A DNA stretch of 64,000 bases from JBMYZL01 sp049610385. GTDB taxonomy: Bacteria > Bacteroidota > Bacteroidia > Flavobacteriales_D > Sanyastnellaceae. This document shows positions 1-8,586 of the stretch, in pieces. Position 1 is the first letter of the stretch. Each line of letters opens with the position of its first letter. The translations under genes and the position numbers were made by a program. The notes under the pieces were generated by a model. The model worked only from the letters and a program-made list of their open reading frames with translations, did no database searches and was not told the DNA's origin. The DNA is taken from contig JBMYZL010000006.1 of assembly GCA_049610385.1 (NCBI GenBank), forward strand, positions 62,001-126,000. Reading direction: 5' to 3'.

Positions 1-1
1 G

Positions 2-421
2 GTCATCGATGTCAACTTGAAGTCTTGTTTTGCTTTGACCAAAGCTGTTCTCCGCACCATGCTGAAAGCCAGATCCGGCAGCATCATCAACATGAGTTCT
101 GTAGTGGGGGTACAGGGAAATGCTGGCCAAGCCAATTACGCCGCGTCCAAAGCAGGCATTCTCGGATTCACCAAATCGGTTGCCCTTGAACTCGGGTCCC
201 GCAACATCCGATGCAATGCGATTGCTCCTGGTTTCATCGAAACAGAAATGACGGAGAAATTAGATGAGGCGACTGTGCAAGGCTGGCGTGAAGCCATTCC
301 CCTGAAACGTGGAGGAACCCCGAAAGACGTGGCCAACTTGTGTGTTTTTCTGGCCAGTGACAACAGCAGCTACATCACCGGACAGACCATTCGGATTGAT
401 GGAGGCATGATCACGGCCTGA
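2..421 (+). CDS. fabG: 3-oxoacyl-ACP reductase, 3' part (window edge)
   Basis: C-terminal 139 residues of a short-chain dehydrogenase/reductase; the 5' end, with the Rossmann glycine motif, lies outside the window. The catalytic Ser lies in MSSVVG and the YxxxK pair in NYAASKAG. The C-terminal block ending SSYITGQTIRIDGGM is typical of FabG, which reduces 3-oxoacyl-ACP with NADPH in fatty acid elongation. The stop is three bases before the next ATG, so the downstream membrane protein is probably co-transcribed. Another SDR specificity cannot be excluded without the N-terminus. Confidence 0.88.
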   Translation, partial: VIDVNLKSCFALTKAVLRTMLKARSGSIINMSSVVGVQGNAGQANYAASKAGILGFTKSVALELGSRNIRCNAIAPGFIETEMTEKLDEATVQGWREAIPLKRGGTPKDVANLCVFLASDNSSYITGQTIRIDGGMITA

Positions 422-424
422 TCG

Positions 425-2638
425 ATGTGGGAAACCGGCGGCACGACGATGCTGGTGCTTGATGCACCATGGTGGACTGGGGTCTTGGGTGGCATGGCTG
501 CTGTGGTCATGGGACTGCTGCTCTATGGCTGGGGAAATGTCCCTGGGCTGAGCCGGGTAGGCCGTTGGGCGCTGGGGGCGTTGCGCACCTTGGCGGTGAC
601 TGGCATCATTATGCTGCTCTTGGGTCCTCTGGTGAAACACTTGGCACAGGAAATTGAAGCCCCCCAGGCTGTGGTCTTGGTCGACCAATCTGCCTCAGTT
701 GTCCTCGATCAAGACTCTTCAGCCACACGGGCCCTTTCCGCATTTATTCAAAATTTGGCGGATGAATTGCGGTCAGCGGAATTCACCACTTCTGTGCTGC
801 CATTTTCCGACGAATTGAACAGCCCCATTGCGTCTGGCGCAACCTTGTCATTCGATGGCAAAAAGACCAACCTCGGTGGAGCTCTCGAAAGCGTGGCCTA
901 CCAGTATGAAGGTCGAAATTTGGGGGGGGTCGTGCTGGTGACAGATGGACGTTCAAATCGGGGAGTCAACCCCGAGTTTGGGGCCAAACTCCCTGGAGCA
1001 CCGTTGCACAGCATTGGATTGGGTGACACCACACGCCGTTGCGATCGATCCGTCGACCAACTGAATTGGAACCGCATCGCTTACTTGGACAACCAATTTC
1101 CGGTGGAGGCCGTGGTGGGTTTGCACAGAGAACAAGGCGCGGGTTCAGCCCGGATTCGTTTGGTCGTGGATGGCCAGGAGGCTGCAAGTGAACTGATCCA
1201 ATGGGACGAAAATGGGCCAAGGAATCCCATCCAGCGGATTCGATTTCTTGCTTCTGCAGATCGAGTGGGAACCTTGCCATGCACTGTGACCGTGGATCCC
1301 AGCGATTCAGAAACCGTCCTGGACAACAATCGCCAGTCATTTTCCATTGAAATCTTGGAGAAGCGGCGACAAGTTCTTGTGTTGGGCGGGGCTCCACATC
1401 CCGACATTGGGGCTGTGGTCAGTTCTTTGTCAGGAAGCGATCGTTACCAAACCCAAGTGCGAATCGCGGGCATTTCACCTGTCAGCGGAACATCCGGCAA
1501 TTTGGGAGCGGCAATCGAATCGGCTGATGTTTTGATTTTGCATGATTTGCTCTTGGCCGGTGTGCGTGGAAACGAGTGGCTGGGTTTGGCCCAAAATGCC
1601 AACAAACCCATTCTTTACATCCAAACTCCCGCTGGTGCGGACCTTGCGCAGCCTGAAATTGCAGGAATTGAATTCTTGGCCAATGGACTCACCCACGCTG
1701 TCCGTCCGGGCGTGTATGCAGGTTTCGATCTGTTCGAAATCCCAGAAGGATTTCAACGTCCACAAGAAGATATGCCCCCTATCCATTGCGCGATGGGGAC
1801 CTTGCGATTGAGCCCAGCTTGGCAAGCGGCCTTGCACAGAAGCCTCGGGGGATTGGTCACTGATGACCCCCTTGTCGCTTTCCGAGACGCCACAGGTGAC
1901 GCACCAAAAATGGGTTATATGGCCGGAACCGGATGGTGGCGACTTCGGACCACATCTGAAGCACAAGTTCACCAAGATGAACGAAGCGAGGTGAAGGTCC
2001 CCCTCGATCAATTTTTGCAAAGTGCGGTTCAATTTCTGACATCAGAAAAAGATGTCCGGCAGTTCCGCGTGACAGGTCCACAGGAGTTGGATGAAGATTT
2101 GGCCATCCGTTTCAGGGCCGAAGTCTACGATGCCGCATTGAACCCCAAGGTGGGAGCCAACATTGGATTGACCCTCACATCCACAGATCGTCCGAATGAA
2201 GTTTACGAATTTGTGTTCTCCGAGAGCACAAGGACTTCAAGTCAAGACTCTGAATATTCGCTGGACTGCGGGCGATTGCCTCCAGGCCGATACACATGGC
2301 TTGCAAAGACCCTCTTGAGTGGAGCTTGGGTGGAATCCAAAGGGGAAATTCAAGTTCAGGCCATCCAAGTCGAATTGGCTTCAGAAGCGGCAGATCATCG
2401 GCTGCTGATTCGACTGGGAGATCGGACTGGTGGAAACTTTTTTGGGGCGTTTTCAAACGAAAACTCGCCACAGATTCAAGAGAACATTGTCAGGTGGTTT
2501 CAGAACAACCGCCCCCCTGATTTGATGTTTGAAGAAATCACCTTGGATGAGATGATTGAATGGGAGTGGATTGGCGTCATCATTATGGCATTGTTAACCT
2601 CCGAATGGATTTTCCGACGACGAACTGTGGGCTATTGA
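425..2638 (+). CDS. Membrane protein with von Willebrand A-type domain
   Basis: A 737-residue protein with two N-terminal membrane segments (about 16-36 and 50-70) and a third near the C-terminus (about 715-729). Between them is a VWA-like domain with a complete metal-binding set: DQSAS (87-91), a Thr in GKKTNLGGAL, and VTDGRS. The rest is a large, probably periplasmic, beta-rich region. The architecture resembles Bacteroidota BatA/BatB-like or glutamine amidotransferase-like membrane proteins, but I cannot name a function. ATG at 425 follows the fabG stop; an in-frame ATG at 449 is an alternative. Confidence 0.72.
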   Translation: MWETGGTTMLVLDAPWWTGVLGGMAAVVMGLLLYGWGNVPGLSRVGRWALGALRTLAVTGIIMLLLGPLVKHLAQEIEAPQAVVLVDQSASVVLDQDSSATRALSAFIQNLADELRSAEFTTSVLPFSDELNSPIASGATLSFDGKKTNLGGALESVAYQYEGRNLGGVVLVTDGRSNRGVNPEFGAKLPGAPLHSIGLGDTTRRCDRSVDQLNWNRIAYLDNQFPVEAVVGLHREQGAGSARIRLVVDGQEAASELIQWDENGPRNPIQRIRFLASADRVGTLPCTVTVDPSDSETVLDNNRQSFSIEILEKRRQVLVLGGAPHPDIGAVVSSLSGSDRYQTQVRIAGISPVSGTSGNLGAAIESADVLILHDLLLAGVRGNEWLGLAQNANKPILYIQTPAGADLAQPEIAGIEFLANGLTHAVRPGVYAGFDLFEIPEGFQRPQEDMPPIHCAMGTLRLSPAWQAALHRSLGGLVTDDPLVAFRDATGDAPKMGYMAGTGWWRLRTTSEAQVHQDERSEVKVPLDQFLQSAVQFLTSEKDVRQFRVTGPQELDEDLAIRFRAEVYDAALNPKVGANIGLTLTSTDRPNEVYEFVFSESTRTSSQDSEYSLDCGRLPPGRYTWLAKTLLSGAWVESKGEIQVQAIQVELASEAADHRLLIRLGDRTGGNFFGAFSNENSPQIQENIVRWFQNNRPPDLMFEEITLDEMIEWEWIGVIIMALLTSEWIFRRRTVGY

Positions 2639-2651
2639 CCCAAGTCATGCA

Positions 2652-3482
2652 TCAATTGTTGCCGCCTAAAATCAGCGGCAACCCATCCTCACCCGATCCG
2701 ATGACCACCACCTTGGCATTTTGAGACCCCGCCAGCGCTGAAGTCGCTTCAATTCCTTTCCATCGCAAAAGTTCATCGCTGATTCCACTGGACACGATTT
2801 CTTGGAAATCGCGAATGCCCTCGGCCTCAATCCGTTTCCGGTCCGCCTCCTTTGCCTCTTTCTCGAGACGAAACTCATATTCCAGAGATTCTTGCTCTTG
2901 TTGGAGCTTTCTTTCAATGGCTTCTTCCAATTTGCGAGGCAATTGAATATTCCGAATCAAAACATCATTCAACTTGAGGTAGTTTTCAGCTAGTTTGACG
3001 GTCAATGCAGAATCGATTTCGGCCTGAATCTCTTCTCGACGCGTTGTGTTGAATTCCTCTGGCAAATAACGAGCGATAACTTCCCGTGCCACCGAACGCA
3101 TCGAAGGTGTCACAATTTTGTCTTCATAATTTCGACCCCGCTCGATTTCCAAACGCCCCAAGTCCTGATAAATGGGCTGATAAAAAACGGTCATGTCCAT
3201 TTCAATCTTCAGCAGATTGGAACTCAAGACCTCCAACTTTTCGAGGCGTTCCTTTTGACGAACTTCATACTCATACACTTTGTTCCAAGGAGCTTTGAAG
3301 TGAAAACCAGCGCTCAGGGGTTCTTCCGCGGGATCCACCCCGCCAGCAAACGTGTGAAAGACCAGTCCCGCATAACCCGATGGAACCGTTACAGTCATGC
3401 TCGAAATCAAAATGAGCAATGGACCAATCAAGATAATGGCCCATAGCAAGGCGCGAAAGTTTGTGGGAGGCTGTTGTGACAT
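2652..3482 (-). CDS. SPFH/prohibitin-family membrane protein
   Basis: 276 residues with one N-terminal membrane segment (about 13-32), then an SPFH/band-7 domain (VPSGYAGLVF through IQLPRKLEEAIERK) and a long charged coiled coil rich in Glu and Lys. Prohibitin and HflC/HflK proteins with this layout form membrane rings that scaffold or restrain proteases such as FtsH, which is encoded at 8.6-10.6 kb. The ATG at 3482 is preferred over a TTG three codons upstream. A TAACTTCG box lies about 36 bases upstream. It converges with the VWA gene. Confidence 0.85.
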   Translation of the reverse strand: MSQQPPTNFRALLWAIILIGPLLILISSMTVTVPSGYAGLVFHTFAGGVDPAEEPLSAGFHFKAPWNKVYEYEVRQKERLEKLEVLSSNLLKIEMDMTVFYQPIYQDLGRLEIERGRNYEDKIVTPSMRSVAREVIARYLPEEFNTTRREEIQAEIDSALTVKLAENYLKLNDVLIRNIQLPRKLEEAIERKLQQEQESLEYEFRLEKEAKEADRKRIEAEGIRDFQEIVSSGISDELLRWKGIEATSALAGSQNAKVVVIGSGEDGLPLILGGNN

Positions 3483-3562
3483 GGGGTTCAAAGTCGTTGG
3501 AGATTTAATTCCGATTCCACCACGAAGTTAAGCTGTGATTTCAATCTGGCATGCATGGCCAC

Positions 3563-3590
3563 AAAAAAGGGCCTCCAAATGGAAGCCCTT
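3563..3590 (-). terminator. Rho-independent terminator after rpmB
   Basis: On the minus strand an 11-bp stem (3567-3577 with 3580-3590, one G-T wobble), a two-base loop and a run of six T. It lies 25 bases past the rpmB stop. Confidence 0.8.
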
Positions 3591-3614
3591 GCGTTATCAG
3601 ATGGAGGATTGAAA

Positions 3615-3857
3615 TCACTTCTCAATGAAAATCCCTTTTTCCTTGGCCTGTGCAATTGCCGCCTTCACACCGAGTTTGTTGATGGTCCGAATGGCCGAAG
3701 CCGAAACCCGCAAAGTCACGTATGTACCATCTTCTTCAACGAAGAAGCGCTTCTTCTGAAGATTCGGGTAGAAACGACGCTTGGTTTTCCGATTTGAGTG
3801 GGAAACGTTGTTTCCGACCATGACCTTCTTTCCGGTGATTTGGCAAACACGACTCAT
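3615..3857 (-). CDS. rpmB: 50S ribosomal protein L28
   Basis: 80 residues beginning MSRVCQITGKKVMVGN, the standard L28 N-terminus, with the basic SHSNRKTKRRFYPNLQ segment and an acidic FFVEEDGTYVTLRVSA core. Length is typical. The reading frame extends upstream, but homology starts at the ATG at 3857. In many Bacteroidota rpmB is followed by rpmG and a small DUF4295 gene; here a terminator follows at once and those genes are not nearby. Confidence 0.95.
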   Translation of the reverse strand: MSRVCQITGKKVMVGNNVSHSNRKTKRRFYPNLQKKRFFVEEDGTYVTLRVSASAIRTINKLGVKAAIAQAKEKGIFIEK

Positions 3858-3903
3858 CGCTCTACAATTTAGGGAGCGCAAAGAAACGATATATATCTTT
3901 TAA

Positions 3904-3930
3904 GTCCAACTTGTGTTGGACACTTTTTTT
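3904..3930 (+). other. Hairpin plus T-run pointing away from known genes
   Basis: Perfect 7-bp stem GTCCAAC/GTTGGAC with a four-base loop, followed on the plus strand by AC and seven T. No plus-strand gene lies upstream. Read on the minus strand, after cinA, the stem is the same but only a weak T tract follows. It could be a bidirectional terminator for cinA or the end of an unannotated plus-strand transcript. Confidence 0.4.
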
Positions 3931-3963
3931 ATCCCAATCCCACTTGGGTTCTTATGCCCCACG

Positions 3964-5214
3964 TCAGTCCGGAGATTCGTCCATGGCCTTGCGCAGCATG
4001 TCCAACGCTGCAAGAATGGTTTGACGAATGTTTCGTTCACGGTTGCCTGCAAATTGAAACCTTTTCGATTGCGTTCCCGTCGGACCTGCGCAGGCAATCC
4101 AAACTGTGCCCACTGGCTTCTCCTCAGAACCTCCTCCAGGACCCGCCACCCCCGTAGTTGCCAAAGCCCAATCCGAACGCAACGTCATTCTTGCACCTTC
4201 TGCCATGGCCCGTGCCACAGCATCACTCACGGCACCGTGTTCCTTCAATTCTTCCATGGATACACTGAGCAGGTCGACCTTGGCCGAATTGGCGTAGGCC
4301 ATGATGCCCCCAACAAAGTAGCCACTTGAGCCTGGAATGGCTGTTATCGCAGCTCCGATGCCCCCACCCGTGCAAGATTCTGCAGTGGCCAAAGTCTGTC
4401 CCTTGGCAGCCAATCGCCGACCCAATGCCGCCGCTAGGGGTTCATCTCGGTCCGAAACCAACCATTTTTTGGCCAATTCTCGGAATTGGGCAACTTCAGC
4501 CTCCACCCGCATGCGCGCTTGGTCGGCATCCCAGTCCACGGCACTCAATCGCACCCGAACCTTACCCGGTGAAGGCAAATATGCGATGGACACGTCCCGT
4601 TCAGCCAAACGGGATTCCCACACGCCAAGTTGCTCGCTCAAAAAAGATTCACCGATGCCAGCAGTAACCAGGGTTCTGTGATAGCGTGCTGGGGTCTCGA
4701 AATGGCCACGCAATCTTGGAATCACCTCATTTTCCATCAAGCCCTTCATCTCATACGGCACACCAGGAAGGCTCACCACCACGCCACGTGAATGGTTGAA
4801 CCACATGCCAGCAGCTGTGCCGATGGGGTTGGGCAGAATCACACAACCCTCGGGCAACCAAGCCTGCTTTCGATTGACTTCCAGCATCGGCCGATTGCGA
4901 CGAGAAAAAAATGCTTCGATGGCTCGCAAGGTCTCGGGATGCTTTTGAAGGGACATGCCGAACAAATCTGCCAACGTTTGTTTCGTCACATCATCCCTTG
5001 TGGGACCCAAGCCACCAGTGACCAAAACCAAACCAGAGATGCTCATGGCCTCCTCAACGGTCTGACGAATGACTTTCGGCGTGTCTTGAATCGATGTGAT
5101 TTGCCGTATTCCAATGCCCTCATCAATGAGCTTCTGGGCCATCCAAGCCGAGTTTGTGTCGATGGTTTGTCCGAGAAGGATTTCGTCCCCGATGGTGATG
5201 ATGTCAGCCAGCAT
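3964..5214 (-). CDS. cinA: CinA family nicotinamide mononucleotide deamidase
   Basis: 416 residues, full length. The N-terminal MoCF/competence-damage domain starts MLADIITIGDEILLGQ and has the nucleotide-pocket motif VTGGLGPTRDDVTKQ. The C-terminal CinA amidase domain has ATAESCTGGGIGAAI and MAYANSAKVDLL. The C-terminal domain in this family deamidates NMN in pyridine-nucleotide salvage; the N-terminal part is an ADP-ribose pyrophosphatase in some members. A -7-like box ends four bases before the ATG, suggesting a leaderless transcript. It precedes rpmB, as in other Bacteroidota. Confidence 0.93.
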   Translation of the reverse strand: MLADIITIGDEILLGQTIDTNSAWMAQKLIDEGIGIRQITSIQDTPKVIRQTVEEAMSISGLVLVTGGLGPTRDDVTKQTLADLFGMSLQKHPETLRAIEAFFSRRNRPMLEVNRKQAWLPEGCVILPNPIGTAAGMWFNHSRGVVVSLPGVPYEMKGLMENEVIPRLRGHFETPARYHRTLVTAGIGESFLSEQLGVWESRLAERDVSIAYLPSPGKVRVRLSAVDWDADQARMRVEAEVAQFRELAKKWLVSDRDEPLAAALGRRLAAKGQTLATAESCTGGGIGAAITAIPGSSGYFVGGIMAYANSAKVDLLSVSMEELKEHGAVSDAVARAMAEGARMTLRSDWALATTGVAGPGGGSEEKPVGTVWIACAGPTGTQSKRFQFAGNRERNIRQTILAALDMLRKAMDESPD

Positions 5215-5218
5215 AATG

Positions 5219-5227
5219 CAAAAATAC
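5219..5227 (-). promoter_or_regulatory. Candidate -7 box of cinA (leaderless)
   Basis: TATTTTTTG on the minus strand, one T longer than TAnnTTTG, ending four bases before the cinA ATG. The same T tract is the tail of the terminator of the upstream exoprotein gene. Confidence 0.5.
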
Positions 5228-5264
5228 CGCGGCGGGAACCGAACATTGTCGATCCCCGCCGCGA
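5221..5264 (-). terminator. Terminator of the T9SS exoprotein gene
   Basis: Minus-strand stem CGCGGCGGG (5256-5264) pairing with CCCGCCGCG (5229-5237), an 18-base loop, then GTATTTTT. It lies 20 bases after the stop at 5284. Confidence 0.65.
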
Positions 5265-5283
5265 ATTCAATTCAAATCTGAGA

Positions 5284-7194
5284 TCAGTGCGCGATGGACA
5301 ACTGCTTGACCAAGCGCTGGTCATTTTGCTGCACCTCAATGAGGTAGAGACCGCTGCTCCAATCTTCTACATGCATGCGGTGCAATGGCGCATTGATTTG
5401 GTTTTCCATGACCAAGGTCCCCAAAGGACTGAAGACACGGACCCATACTTGACCTTTCATGTTGAGCACCAAATCCACAGCATCTGTCGCGGGGTTTGGA
5501 AACAATCGGACATCTTCATCGGCCCAGATTTCTGTGACCGATTGGGGATCGAGAACATCCACAATTTCACAATCTCCCAAACCATCCGCCGGGATGCTCA
5601 AATGAACAATGTCGTTGAGATCCGGTGCATCCTCATCTCCTCGAACATTCAAGCCAGGCTCAAAATCCCGCTGGTAAATCAAGTGGAGTTCGTTGTTCTC
5701 AACCGTGGGAGACAAACACCCGAAAACGCTTTCAAAACCATCATATTCACTGTCTGGTGTGACATCGCAAGCCGCGTCCGTGTTCCATGTGGCACCGCTA
5801 TCCTCACTGTGCACCAGATAAATGTGCCGGTAATTCTGTTCCCCTGAAGTGTAATCCTCCCGAATCGCTGAATAACTCACAAACAGTTGCCCATTCTCAT
5901 CTGAGGCCATGCTTGGGAATCCACTCAAGCTGACGTAGTACAAAGCAATGTTGTCCTCCAAATCCAAAGTTTGGCTTTCATCAATGTCATAGGCATAAGC
6001 AATGGTTTGGACAGAGTCCTCACCCAAGCTCTCATTCCAGTAGGCCAGACCATTCACGCCCGGGAAGTAACTGAAAGTGCCACCATCCGTGGTATCATCA
6101 TCCATGTAGTACATCTCACCAAATGTCACGTGAACATCGTCATTCACATCGATGTGCACGGCTCCTGCTCCATCAGCATTGAAAAACTCAGAGAAAATAC
6201 CATCATCATTCCAGTCATCACCGATTTCAGGCAATCCGTCATCAATGTTGTACAAATCCACAGGGAAGTCAACAATGATGTGCTGGGTCCAAGTGTCGCC
6301 GTTGTCTTCAGAAACCATAACGAAGGTGTCTGCGAAGTCATTGAAAACGGCGAAAGCGACCGTGTTTCCACGGGCGTGAATGGCATAGGAGTCTCCACTG
6401 AAGCCATTGAATTGGCTCGAGTCCAATTCTGCAAACTGATGATCTGTCACATCCCAAGAATCGCCCCCATCGGTTGAACGGTAATACAGCATGCCCCCAT
6501 TCTGACCATTTAGAATCGTACCTCCATTGCCTTCTGGCGTTGAAATGCAAATGATGTGAAGGGTGTTGCCATCGGCACCACCGGCTGCCATCCGTGGCCA
6601 CAATTTCCCCACTTCTACATCGGAAGGAATGTCGGCCTCTGACCAAGCACCCGAACCACCATCACGCCATGTCATTCGGAGAGGGGTGTCAATTCCAGCA
6701 TGATTCACAACCACCTCGCGGTCGGAGGCTGTTTGCGCAATCGATGGCCATCCCGTCCGGACACTCTCAATGCGCTCATAAGGCTCCTCGCCCCAAGAAC
6801 CATCAGCCCAACGGTTGTAACCTGTGCCGCGATCGGTCCATGGGGTCAACTCCAAACTCATGGTCCAAGTCGCCGCCAAAGCGTCCGATGTTGAACCCAC
6901 AAATCGATTGTCAATGGCTGCATTTGATTGGAGATCATACTGCGTCAGGCCGATGACATTGGAGGTCACCACCAAGTCGCGAACCACCTCAAATGTGGTC
7001 TCTCCCAGATTTCCATCACCATGTGGCAAACGAGGGCCTTCTTCTTCACCTGTGAATGCGAAATGCGTGGTTGAAAGTGGTATTCGTTGTTCCGGAGCAA
7101 TCTGAGGAATATCCGTCAAGCGGTGGCTTGCCGTTTGTGCAGATGCAGAGGCCCATATCCCAAAGACCAGCGCACAGAGCGTCAAATGTTTCAT
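5284..7194 (-). CDS. T9SS-exported beta-propeller (sialidase-like) protein
   Basis: 636 residues with an N-terminal signal peptide (MKHLTLCALVFGIWASASAQ). At least three Asp-box motifs are visible (STDGGDSWD, SEDNGDTWTQ, SEDSGATWN), the mark of BNR/sialidase-type propellers. The C-terminus is a T9SS type A sorting domain (LFPNPATDAVDLVL ... GLYLIEVQ ... LVKQLSIAH), so the product should be secreted or surface-attached. I see no clear catalytic set for a sialidase, and Asp boxes alone do not prove one. The ATG at 7194 is preferred over a TTG three codons upstream. A hairpin terminator follows. Confidence 0.85.
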   Translation of the reverse strand: MKHLTLCALVFGIWASASAQTASHRLTDIPQIAPEQRIPLSTTHFAFTGEEEGPRLPHGDGNLGETTFEVVRDLVVTSNVIGLTQYDLQSNAAIDNRFVGSTSDALAATWTMSLELTPWTDRGTGYNRWADGSWGEEPYERIESVRTGWPSIAQTASDREVVVNHAGIDTPLRMTWRDGGSGAWSEADIPSDVEVGKLWPRMAAGGADGNTLHIICISTPEGNGGTILNGQNGGMLYYRSTDGGDSWDVTDHQFAELDSSQFNGFSGDSYAIHARGNTVAFAVFNDFADTFVMVSEDNGDTWTQHIIVDFPVDLYNIDDGLPEIGDDWNDDGIFSEFFNADGAGAVHIDVNDDVHVTFGEMYYMDDDTTDGGTFSYFPGVNGLAYWNESLGEDSVQTIAYAYDIDESQTLDLEDNIALYYVSLSGFPSMASDENGQLFVSYSAIREDYTSGEQNYRHIYLVHSEDSGATWNTDAACDVTPDSEYDGFESVFGCLSPTVENNELHLIYQRDFEPGLNVRGDEDAPDLNDIVHLSIPADGLGDCEIVDVLDPQSVTEIWADEDVRLFPNPATDAVDLVLNMKGQVWVRVFSPLGTLVMENQINAPLHRMHVEDWSSGLYLIEVQQNDQRLVKQLSIAH

Positions 7195-7238
7195 GATGTT
7201 CAAGAGTTCAGTTGAACCCGAAAAGTAATCCCAAAAAA

Positions 7239-7895
7239 TCAGAAATTCAATCGGGCAAGGACATCCACCTTGCCCTTCACCACGTCCCCTATTTTCACCT
7301 TGACTTCAGCGTCCAATGGGAGAAATACGTCAATACGACTACCAAATTTGATGAATCCCACTTCATCTCCTGCTGCCACAAATTGCCCTGGCTCCATGTA
7401 AGCGCAAATGCGGCGGGCCAAAGCACCAGCGATTTGTCGAAACAAAACGGTGCCATGGGGCCCTTCGATGACGTGCGTGCTTCGCTCGTTCTCTGTGCTG
7501 CTTTTCGGATGCCAAGCCACCAAATATTGACCTGAATGGTGCTTGGTGTATTTGACTTCTCCATCCATCGGTGCCCATTGGGCATGAACGTTCAATGGAC
7601 TCATAAAAATGCTGACTTGGATGCGTCTGTCCTGAAACCATTCAGGCTCATCGACCTCTTCGATGACAACCACCTTCCCGTCACTCGGGCACAAGACATC
7701 CCCCAACTGTCCACCACGCACTCTGCGATGTGGGTATCGAAAAAAGTTGATCACGATAGCGAACAACAACAACGCCAACGCGACTGCAGGCCAGAGGGCC
7801 CAATCCGGCAAGAAGGCATTTGTTATCCACAACAAGATGCCATCGAACATCAATATCACGGCCAATGTGGCCCAGCCTTCACGGTGAAAACGCAT
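7239..7895 (-). CDS. psd: Phosphatidylserine decarboxylase proenzyme
   Basis: 218 residues, the short form of the family. Two membrane segments lie at the N-terminus (about 11-28 and 33-52). The self-cleavage motif KFGSRIDVFLP has the Gly185-Ser186 bond whose cleavage creates the pyruvoyl cofactor; FMSPLNVHAQWAPMDG is also conserved. It makes phosphatidylethanolamine at the inner membrane. It is the last gene of the rsfS-ftsH-cdsA-psd string, 34 bases after cdsA, grouping two phospholipid steps. Confidence 0.94.
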   Translation of the reverse strand: MRFHREGWATLAVILMFDGILLWITNAFLPDWALWPAVALALLLFAIVINFFRYPHRRVRGGQLGDVLCPSDGKVVVIEEVDEPEWFQDRRIQVSIFMSPLNVHAQWAPMDGEVKYTKHHSGQYLVAWHPKSSTENERSTHVIEGPHGTVLFRQIAGALARRICAYMEPGQFVAAGDEVGFIKFGSRIDVFLPLDAEVKVKIGDVVKGKVDVLARLNF

Positions 7896-7929
7896 GGGTG
7901 CAAATCAACGATATCCAGATGAAATGTGC

Positions 7930-8580
7930 TCAAAAAAAACGCCCAGAAATCCACATCCATAACGTGAATGCAGGCAACGCATAAAGAAACCCATCAAAAC
8001 GATCGAGCACCCCCCCATGTCCAGGCAACATTTGACCCGAATCCTTCAACCCGCGGCGGCGCTTCCAAGCACTTTCTGTCAAATCACCTGCTGTGGCCAG
8101 CACCCCCGTCAACCCACCGAGCCATGACATTTCCCACTGACCTGTCCAAATCCATGCAAGACCGCTCGCACAAAGAACACCACCCCAAAAGCCCTCCCAA
8201 GTCTTTCCTGGACTGACACTGGGCATGAGTTTGTTGCGCCCCAAAAGCCGACCAAAAACATAAGCCAGTGTATCGTTCGTCCACACCAAACCCAAAAACA
8301 GGAAAACCGGTTGTGGATCATAGATGCCTCCACTCATTTGTGGCAGAAACCACATCATTCCCGCCAAGGATCCAAACAAGACGACCCGGCCCACCATGGA
8401 CATCCACGATGCCTCAGGTGTGTGTTTCCTCCATTCGAACCACGCTCCAAGCCCTATGGCTATCCACAAGATCAATTGAGTCCACCCCCCCATCTGGGCT
8501 GCACCCAAAACGACCAAAACGAATGCGACCCCTGACAGAGCACGAACCGCGGTTTCACGATCCAAAAAAGTGCGCGACAT
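7930..8580 (-). CDS. cdsA: Phosphatidate cytidylyltransferase
   Basis: 216 residues, mostly membrane-spanning. The CDP-DAG synthase signature is complete: SPGKTWEGFWGG, then GDLTESAWKR and KDSGQMLPGHGGVLDRFD. It converts phosphatidic acid and CTP to CDP-diacylglycerol. It is shorter than enteric CdsA but normal for Bacteroidota. Only six bases separate it from the ftsH stop, and psd follows, so the operon links proteolytic quality control with phospholipid synthesis. Confidence 0.94.
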   Translation of the reverse strand: MSRTFLDRETAVRALSGVAFVLVVLGAAQMGGWTQLILWIAIGLGAWFEWRKHTPEASWMSMVGRVVLFGSLAGMMWFLPQMSGGIYDPQPVFLFLGLVWTNDTLAYVFGRLLGRNKLMPSVSPGKTWEGFWGGVLCASGLAWIWTGQWEMSWLGGLTGVLATAGDLTESAWKRRRGLKDSGQMLPGHGGVLDRFDGFLYALPAFTLWMWISGRFF

Positions 8581-8586
8581 GGGACA

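Noticed and set aside
4792..5847. 351-codon plus-strand frame across cinA and the exoprotein gene
   Set aside because: Crosses a terminator and promoter; the two minus-strand genes have clear family motifs.
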